Positions 57,155 through 64,000 of a DNA stretch of 64,000 nt are shown here, piece by piece. The stretch spans positions 1,051,489-1,115,488 of the forward strand of contig JAJVDF010000358.1 in the NCBI GenBank assembly GCA_022410635.1, given 5' to 3'. Under the pieces are notes generated by a model, which did no database searches, was not told the DNA's origin, and saw nothing but the letters and a program-made list of their open reading frames with translations. Position numbers and translations under genes: made by a program. Origin of the DNA: Tretioscincus oriximinensis. Taxonomy: Eukaryota > Chordata > Lepidosauria > Squamata > Gymnophthalmidae. Each line of letters opens with the position of its first letter. The first letter of the stretch is position 1.

Positions 57155-57776
57155 CTACTTTTTAAATGAGTTTCTCTTCATTCTAATGACTTCCTCTACT
57201 GCAAAGGTAAGCCATACGCTTTTTGAAGGGACTGGACTTTTCTCTTTCCCTTTTAATTTTCTTTTTACCATTTTCCTCATTTTGGGAAAACNTNCTTTGT
57301 GAAAGTTGAAGGTTTCTGTGTTAGAACTGCTTGACAATTTTCTATCCATGTTCAAGTTGAAAGTTATTGTATTGTGGTCACTGTTTCTTATGGGATCAGT
57401 TACAGTTACATCTTGTATCAGGTCCTGTTCATTAGGACTAAATCCAGGATTCCAGTTCCCCTGGTTGGTTCTAAAACCACTTGCTCTAGGAAGCAACCAG
57501 TTAGCATGTCTAAGAATTTTATTTCTTTTTCATGAGTTGAACAAGTGTTTGCAAAATCAATGTTTGGATAGTTGAAGTCTCCATTATTACTACTCTTCCC
57601 TTTTTGGAAGCTTCAGTGACCTCATGTCCCAAATGAGAATCGCTTTCAAGTGTTTGGTTAGGAGGCTGGTAGCATACACCCAATATTAGACTTGTTTTCT
57701 GACCTGATAATGTTACCCACAGTGCTTCTGTGCATGGGTCTGTTTCTACCTGGAAATTCCAGTTCATTGGATTCAA
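57155..57776 (-). pseudogene. CR1 ORF2: endonuclease middle and end
   Basis: LILGVCYQPPNQ (YRPPN-like block), then in another frame NEQDLIQDVTVTDPIRNSDH with the SDH catalytic motif, and NMDRKLSSSSNTETFNFHK. Frameshift near 57500 and two Ns near 57292-57294. Confidence 0.85.
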
Positions 57777-58036
57777 TCTCTTCTATCTTTTCTGTATAGT
57801 TTGTAACCTGGGATTACTGTATCCCATTGGCTTTCTTCTGTCCACCAGGTTTCAGTTATGCCAATAATGTCGACGTTATTGTCGTTCACTAAGCATTCCA
57901 ATTCCCCTATTTTTGCTATGAGGCTTCTGGCATTTGCATACAGGCATTTATATGCCCTTCTCTGATACAAGTTTGACCCCGTATATTTGTGAGAAACCAC
58001 AGTTTGCTCGTTACAGCTTTTTATTGAATACTGCAA
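57773..58036 (-). pseudogene. CR1 ORF2: endonuclease N-terminus
   Basis: YKCLYANARSLIAKIGELEC then VDIIGITETWWTEESQ. The NARS and ITETW blocks are the first two motifs of the AP-type endonuclease, with the catalytic Glu in ITETW. The frame continues, shifted, at 57519-57776. Confidence 0.88.
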
Positions 58037-58186
58037 CTGGGTTCCCTCTCCAATACTATATTATCTGCATAATTCTGTTCCTCAGCAATCGCATTTACAT
58101 TTACACTATCTCAAACCGGATGTTTCCCAGCTCCTGTTGGCTTTCTCCCAAATATCAGTTTAAAAGCTGTTCTGTAACCTTTTTAA

Positions 58187-58395
58187 AACCCTTGGTATCA
58201 ACAAACTTGCCTAAACCCTCCTTAAAGCTATCCAGNCTGTTAGATACTACCACCTCTTCTGAAAGTAAATTAAGGGCGCTGACCTTCTGGATAGAAAAAA
58301 TATTTGTTCTCTATTCATCTTATCCATCCCATGCATGATTTTATACATTTCAATTAGATCACTTCTCAAATGCTGTCTTTCCAGATTTCTTAAGG
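58187..58395 (-). mobile_element. Older CR1, right of nested insertion
   Basis: ACCCTTGGTATCAACAAAC then CTGTTAGATACTACCACCTC and CATCCCATGCATGATTTTAT is the pol C-terminus of the older CR1 that was interrupted at 55306. CCCTT stands at both junctions. Confidence 0.75.
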
Positions 58396-59049
58396 TTGGT
58401 TACACAAACTGGAATTCCATGTCTGTGTTGTGGTACCATCAAAGATGACAGGTTTTGTGGTAAGTTCAACAATGTNCTTGGAGATAGTTGTAATTTGTAC
58501 TAGAATCTGTGGGGGAAACCTTTTCAATCTAGTCTATGTGGATTCATGCTCTAGGTCTGTATTTTTTAACCATGTCATGGATGTAAGCCTTGGTTCTTTT
58601 CCATTATTATTGTTCAGTTCCTGGACACAAATCCGATCTGTGATTCATTATGAAAACACAGAACAGCCGTTTAATGGTGCCAAAGAACTACTATTAATTG
58701 AAATATACACAGTTTTTATGGCTGATGTGAATCTAATAGATGGATTTTATAGATTTGGAGAAGTTCCCGTGTGAAGAACACGCAGATCTACATGCAGATC
58801 TATTGAGGATATTAGTCTCGAATCCTTGCCTTCTCTATTATGGCAGCACCCTTCCAGAAACCTTACGATATTAAGATCTTTTATTTGACATTTACCCAGA
58901 CCTCAAAAATTCAAACAAACCAAGAGATTGGATAATGTGTCTAGATAAACTTGGAAAGACTGTTCTCTAGAGACCTGCAGCATAATGTGAGATTTTTGCA
59001 ATATAGAGCAAAGTTATTGGCATTTTCTGAACTGCTGTTTGTCGTGATT
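58396..59049. other. No feature recognised
   Basis: A 114-codon plus frame (58430-58774) has no recognisable motif and crosses an N. Confidence 0.4.
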
Positions 59050-59250
59050 GAATAGTATCATAGAGGCTAACAAGAAAGAGGTGGGCAGCATGAACTTTTT
59101 GTAGACAACTCTCTTTCTTCAGGTGAATCTGAAGAAACAGACTTATTTATGAAAGCCCATGCTTCCCAGCTTTTTCTTATAAGTCTTAAAGGTGCTACGA
59201 TAGCCCATTGCCAGATATTCTGCATCCATATTAACATAGCCCAGCCACTT
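59050..59250. repeat. Hammerhead-type repeat family, copy 6, head-to-head pair
   Basis: The left arm is reversed (GAGGCTAACAAGAAAGAGGT, GGGCAGCATGAAC, TTTCTTCAGG). The right arm is forward with CTGAAGA at 59129-59135, GAAA at 59151-59154 and GC CCAT GC then UU. The cleavage-position base is U (59164), which is permissive, but stem II no longer pairs well. Confidence 0.75.
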
Positions 59251-59479
59251 TTTTGGGAAAAAATGAATTGTGGTAGGAAGATTAGAATGTTGGTGATCTC
59301 TGTGGTACCGAGGTCCTGGGACTAAGGTTGTGTGCATATAAGGTTTTCCTACTGGCATGCCTACTGGCATGTCAGGATCATCATGATACCTCCACCCCAC
59401 GTGGCAACAGAGCTTCCATTTTCCACCCAGGAAATAACTCCATGTCCCGAAATACTTGATTGCTGATTCTTTGCGAAAT

Positions 59480-59640
59480 GCCTACCCCCATGGAGGGAGA
59501 AGCCTTCCTATGTGTATGATCTTTAATGGGATCAGCAGGATCCACATGACGTCAATAGCACAAGTGATTGCAAAATCTCATACTGAGCATGCTCAGTAAC
59601 TACTTCCTGGTTAGTCATCTCTTCCACGTGGATTTAAAAG
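59480..59640 (+). repeat. Interspersed repeat Y, copy 2
   Basis: GAAGCCTTCCTATGTG and GAGCATGCTCAGTAACTACT then TCCTGGTTAGTCATCTC match 9980-10130. Here the unit is not duplicated. Confidence 0.6.
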
Positions 59641-60039
59641 TTTTCTAATGGTTTGTTTGCAAAAGGATGAAGGTACCTATGGGTGGATTTGAGATTGGGT
59701 TATTCTGGATTTTAAAACCATTATGATTTTTAACACGTNATGTGGAGAGGGGGCCTAAGTGAGCGCCTTAGGGAGTGACTGTCAGTGATACAGGGAAATG
59801 CATGGAAAGCAGAGGGCTACTGGTTTGCTTCCCAGCCTCTTCTGTATCTCTGCTAAGAAGGGTGCCCAGATTTATGTGCTCTTGCAATCTACTTGGAATT
59901 GGCCATAAAGCAACAATAACAACTGGTAAGCACCACACAGAAACAGAACCATGAAGAACTCACCTTCTCACTCTACAACGCAAACCCTACGATTATTTGT
60001 CCGTGGGGGGTTGGCACGCTGTGCCAAAATCCGAACCTT

Positions 60040-60210
60040 AAATCTGTTTCAAAATTATATTGGCAACCAATGAAGGTCAACAGGATTTATTTATGCAGTA
60101 TTTGGCCTCTAAAAGCTTAGCTGCTACATTTGAGGCCAATTACAATTCCAGTCATTTTTTCCCCAGTTGCAGCCATAGATAGACTGGGTTCTACTAGTTA
60201 GATCAAAGGA
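60040..60210 (-). mobile_element. Probable L2 fragment
   Basis: TATTGGCAACCAATGAAGGT and TTAGCTGCTACATTTGAGGC resemble the reversed L2 pol region (LHWLP and AAAR blocks). Weak. Confidence 0.4.
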
Positions 60211-60474
60211 TTACACAGGCATGTAAGGTAGTGGCCAGATCCTGCACCTCCAAAAATCAGGACCTCTGGGGCAGATTTAAAAGGCCCCTTTGCTTCCAAA
60301 TTCTCTCCCCAAAGGACAATTTTAAANGCCTCTTTTGGAAGGGCTTTTTGGCTTCTTGCTGCTGGCACTGGCTCCTTCTTTGCATTCCAAAGCGAACAGA
60401 GATCAGAGGCACAGTGGAATTTTAGGAACTCTGACTGAGAGGTGTGGGAAGAGCAGGAAAGGGCAGAGGGGGGA

Positions 60475-60570
60475 ATGGCTCTGCTTTGAAGTAATTTAAT
60501 GAAAAAGAGCAGCTAATTACTTTCTAATTAAGTTTTCTCCTCCCCAACTTTCTTGGGCAGAAGACATGCC
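60475..60570. other. Candidate conserved non-coding element
   Basis: GAAGTAATTTAATGAAAAAG and CAGCTAATTACTTTCTAATT contain TAATTA-type homeodomain cores in repeat-free sequence. Proposed on appearance only. Confidence 0.25.
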
Positions 60571-60846
60571 ATAGATGTGCAACCCTATGCTGCATTCCCT
60601 TCAAAGGCACGACAAGGATGAGNTCTGAAAAATTAATTGAGCATTCATCTCTAATTGGGAAGAGGGGGAGATGAAGAAACAAACAAACACTCAAAATTCA
60701 AAGAACTATGGGCAGATGAAATACAATGAAAGCTACGGGAAAGAAATACAGTATATGAAATGTGTTCGTAAGGGGTTTCACAACTCTTCAGGCTTGCATG
60801 ACTTAGAGTGCATCCAGATGACTGCCTTTTTAATAGAACACATGTC

Positions 60847-60956
60847 AAAGTCCAACATTCCGAGGTATAATGGCCAATGACAGGGCTCAGAACTTTGGCA
60901 GCCTCCAGAGACCACTGATAGGGCTTGGAACTTTGGCAGCCTNCAGAGACAAATGA
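60847..60956 (+). repeat. Interspersed repeat Z, copy 2, with 38-bp tandem units
   Basis: CCAATGACAGGGCTCAGAAC then TTTGGCAGCCTCCAGAGA repeats as CCACTGATAGGGCTTGGAAC then TTTGGCAGCCTNCAGAGA. The first part is related to 17728-17800. Confidence 0.65.
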
Positions 60957-61145
60957 CAAAAGGAAGGGAAGAAAGAAGGAAGGAAAAAAGGAAGAGGTAA
61001 GGAAGGAATGGATGAAAAAAGGGAAGGGAGAAAAATGAAAGAAGGAAGGAAAGGAAAACAGAAAGAAGGGATGACCAAACAAATGAAAGAAGTGGCAAGT
61101 GAAGGATGGGAGGGGCAAGGGAAGGAGGGAGGGGCAGCGGCATGA
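60957..61145 (+). repeat. GGAA-rich purine tract
   Basis: About 190 bp of AAGG/GGAA/GAAA units. Phe/Ser/Pro-rich frames on the minus strand come from this. Confidence 0.92.
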
Positions 61146-62650
61146 ATAGGAACAAGGGGAATAGAGCTCATTGCATAACCGTAACNCAACAGGCTAATTC
61201 CAGTAGTTTAATAATATAATGCAATAAACGTTATGTAGTCATTGCTAGAAGTACACAAGCCGGAAGAGCCATAAGCTGTTGGATCCCCTTAGTACTAGGG
61301 TTAGCATTTCATGGAGGGGAAACCTCAGTTTTAAATTTATTTGTTTTGCAAAGTTGCAAGTAGTTTTTTTAATCCAGTGTCATTGTTTTTTCCTGAGGAA
61401 AAAGCAGCTGGTGGGGCCCTAAAACCTCTGATTTCAGCTGAATCAGGTCAATCAAAAGATTGCAAGGTTTGGCTGATCTCAGCAGTTCTTGCAAAGACAA
61501 CACATTGCACTGCAAAAGGAGCATTAAAGGGATAACAGGAGAAAAGGTAATGACAACCCTTCCTATCTCTATGACAANTGGATCCCTGCAATTACATGTG
61601 ACAAACCCCGAAGTCGTGCCTTAGGGTGCATCTGCTTTATCCAGCAAAACAACCTTAAGAAGCACTCTGCTGCATTCATACATCTAGTTCTGTGGCTATT
61701 CTTCTGGGTTCTTGATGTACTTTGTCTATAGAACAGACCACATTGCTCCCTAGCAAACTTGGGGGGTCTGTGGGTTCTACACTGATCGGTGTACGGGATC
61801 AATAAAGGTTTATCAGGAACTTCCCTTTTACCACACAAATATGCAGAAGAAAGTTTCTCAGTATGCTCACTGGTCCAGTACATCAGTCAGTACGGGATCA
61901 ATATTAGTCCACNCAGGACTAATGTTATCCTGGCCTAGGAACGTTCCTATCTCAATTTAAAAGGCCTGATTGAAGATGGCTATAACTTCCCCAAGCTTTT
62001 TGTTTCATTTCATGATCAGTGGTTCAGAACTTATGTCTCTCCTTTGGAGATCATTATCAGAATACATAGGAATGCCATCTCTGAGGACTGTTTTATTCAG
62101 CCCCACCATTTGTGCACCAAGAGCAATACAAGACTGACCCTCAGCTAATCCTGGCAGAAGTTGGTAGATCCCGAGGCACAGACAGACGCTTCGACGTTTC
62201 TGTGTTTGTGGAATACACTGTTTTCCACAAACACACCAGAGGCTTTGATTGTAACACACTCCTGGAGCGTTACATATCTATTTTCCTGATATTGTCCAGG
62301 GGAGCCTGCATTTAGAAGAGCAACTATTTCTTATCTCATATTTATGTGCACAACCCTTGGATTGCTCCATTAGAATTGAACCAGGACAGGTGGTGTTTCC
62401 AAAACATACGATACCATGGGTTATCTCAGTATAAGGTGGACAAGGACAGTTGGACTACTACAGAATGACTGCTGAAATTACTATCATGACCAGCCTGAAA
62501 GCTGGTCACTTAGGAATGGAAGGTTTCTCATTCTCACTGCTCAGTAGCAGATACTTCCTGTCGGAAATTTGAGGTTGTATAGATCCATCAAAAGGTGGCA
62601 CCCTAAAAACTCTTTTTAAATGTCTGCAGCAGCAAATTCTACAACTTAAA
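61146..62650. other. No feature recognised
   Basis: Frames at 61569-61883 and 62005-62259 (minus) have no recognisable motif or splice sites. Confidence 0.4.
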
Positions 62651-62651
62651 G

Positions 62652-62720
62652 GAGTACTAGCAAGAAGGTCTCATAGCACCTTGGAGACTAGGGGGTCTCG
62701 TAGCACTTTAGAGGGCACTT
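62652..62720 (-). repeat. Hammerhead-type repeat family, copy 7 (fragment)
   Basis: AGCAAGAAGGTCTCATAGCA then CCTTGGAGACTAGGGGGTCT and CGTAGCACTTTAGAG: the reverse-arm phrase occurs twice in tandem. Confidence 0.55.
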
Positions 62721-63134
62721 CAGTGAAGGTATAAACCCAAATACAGAAATTATTACAAAAAAAAAATTATCGCATGGCAAAGCCCTGTCCATTCTTTTAT
62801 TTCTGGGCTCTGCCCCTATCCTGCCCCTTCGGTCTATATGACTTTTGGCCTCGCCCATCACTAAGATGGTATCCCAGAACCAGAACAGGAAATGACATCA
62901 GTGATGGGCAGGACGCAAGTAGCCATGTGGCCAAAAGGAATAGGGCTGGAAACAAAAGAGTGGGCAGGAGGTGAGGTGCCAGAATGACATCAGGGNAGAG
63001 GGGCGCAAGAATATTTGTAATTTGGAATTTCTTCCTNGGATGGAAGGATGATATAGCCTGGAATCTCATGTGTGTGTGTGATTCTCATCTGATTTCCCAA
63101 CACTGCTTCTGTGCTATTTGAAAAAAAGATGTCA

Positions 63135-63262
63135 GCTGCAGGAGACTTGTCTATAAAAGCTCAATGTGGCCTACCCTTTTCTTGTTAATCTCTAAGATGA
63201 TACAAGACCCCTTTGCTAGATTTTCTGGACTTAGATTAACCTAGCTATTTCTTTGTAATTAA
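63135..63262 (+). repeat. Hammerhead-type repeat family, copy 8
   Basis: GGAGACTTGTCTATAAAAGC then TTTTCTTGTTAATCTCTAAG and GATTTTCTGGACTTAGATTA. The CTGAAGA box is degraded (CTGCAGG) and GAAA reads AAAA. Confidence 0.65.
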
Positions 63263-63376
63263 TGGAGTAGGGTATGATTAAATATTTCCTTTTATTTATC
63301 TTTCTGTTTCACTGGATGATGAACATCAGTTGTACTGTTTTGTGAGGGTTATATAGCATTCAGGGACTTGATACAT

Positions 63377-63680
63377 AGAAGAAGAACTTGGTTCTTATAC
63401 CCCACTTTTCTTACCTTTCAAAGGGACTCAAAGCAGCTTACAAAGGTATTTTGCCCAAAGGCTGACATTCTATCTTCCCCACCAGGCTGTGGTGGTTCCC
63501 ATGTGTCTACTTGCAGTCAGTTGCAATTTCTTGCAATTCCTGCTTTCAAATAGCTGGGCTGGCTAGAGCTACAGGCTAGTGGAAGGTGCTGACCCCTCCC
63601 CACGTCCGACACAGGGCTTCGAAACCCCATTTCCCAGATGACAGACGGATTCCTTAGCGACTGAACTATCCATGCCTGCT
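63377..63680 (-). mobile_element. tRNA-derived SINE, copy 10
   Basis: Well-preserved reverse copy: GAAGAAGAACTTGGTTC tail side, TTATACCCCACTTTTC, ATCTTCCCCACCAGGCTG, GGGCTTCGAAACCCC (B box) and the head ending CTATCCATGCCTGC. Confidence 0.9.
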
Positions 63681-64000
63681 TTTTCTTGATACATATGCTT
63701 TTTTGTCACCCTATTTAAAAATGACACAAACTTTCCACCATCATATAATTTAATCCAGGGAAATCTTCCTTTCAGAAAGTCTCATAGGAAAGGCATGGTC
63801 GCCGTATAAACAACTTCCATTCCTGGGAAAGAGGTTTTGGTTAACTGGCTGGGATGCTAATTTTCTAGACCACAGTGGTTGAGCTCAGGCTTAGGCCAAA
63901 CGGTGAAAGAAGAGACAAGGCTCTGCCAGCTATTCAAGTAGGAGGGAAATCCTTGCTTTGTGTGGTGTTTTTCTTTTACCCAACTGACTGACCCATGGAA
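63681..64000. other. No feature recognised
   Basis: Unique sequence to the window end. Confidence 0.4.

Larger units (their letters stand above)
55307..58186 (-). mobile_element. Younger CR1 LINE, about 2.9 kb, inserted in an older CR1
   Basis: Same subfamily as 20388-23935. The minus strand gives, 5' to 3', endonuclease N-terminus, endonuclease middle, linker, RT and C-terminus, then a 3' UTR ending at 55307 (GATATAAGAAGAGCCATACT reversed). Several frameshifts. The 5' end is cut within the ORF1-to-ORF2 region. Confidence 0.88.

Noticed and set aside
58430..58774. 114-codon plus frame
   Set aside because: No recognisable motif, crosses an N, and no splice sites were found.
60651..61189. Phe/Ser/Pro-rich 100-155 codon minus frames
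   Set aside because: GGAA-rich tract on the opposite strand.

Overview
The window looks like a single-copy, gene-poor stretch of a squamate reptile genome (lizard or snake). The evidence is repeat content, not genes. A tRNA-derived SINE with a Bov-B-like 3' end fits the Sauria SINE (46924-47155). CR1 elements have 3' tails built on TTCTTATG. L2 3' tails built on AAATAAAT are abundant. A second tRNA-type SINE is present in about ten copies. No bacterial, viral or organellar gene organisation is visible. Scattered single Ns and one 150-N gap show a draft assembly.

Only one host gene can be supported, on the minus strand. Two exons (32697-32496, then 30598-30513) have good acceptor and donor sites, compatible phases and a continuous reading frame. 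They encode the end of a BH/RhoGAP-type helical domain. By eye this resembles the BH domain of the PI3-kinase p85 regulatory subunits more than catalytic RhoGAPs. The 1.9-kb intron between them holds an L2 fragment with a SINE inserted in it. No other exon of this gene was recognised, so most of the window is probably intron and flanking sequence.

Layout. 0-20 kb: SINEs with long TTC/CTC tails, L2 and CR1 ends, two hAT-type non-autonomous elements, and conserved-looking unique stretches near 3.5, 13.7 and 17 kb. 20-24.5 kb: a 3.5-kb CR1 with recognisable ORF1 esterase and ORF2 endonuclease/RT remnants, next to an oppositely oriented CR1 end. 25-36 kb: L2 pol remnants on both strands around the host exons. 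37.5-38.7 kb: an L1 3' end with poly(A). 39.5-39.9 kb: a 31-bp minisatellite containing the assembly gap. 40-63 kb: a mosaic of SINEs, CR1 pieces, hAT and foldback elements, a second long CR1 inserted inside an older CR1, a possible Penelope GIY-YIG fragment, and a recurring repeat carrying a hammerhead-ribozyme-like core, twice arranged head to head.

The repeats do not work together as a pathway. Most open frames are decayed retroelement coding sequence or chance. The observations most worth a second look are the p85-like exon pair, the palindromic hammerhead-like repeat family with its possible link to Penelope-like elements, the SINE pair sharing a 3' flank, and the nested insertions that give a relative age order.
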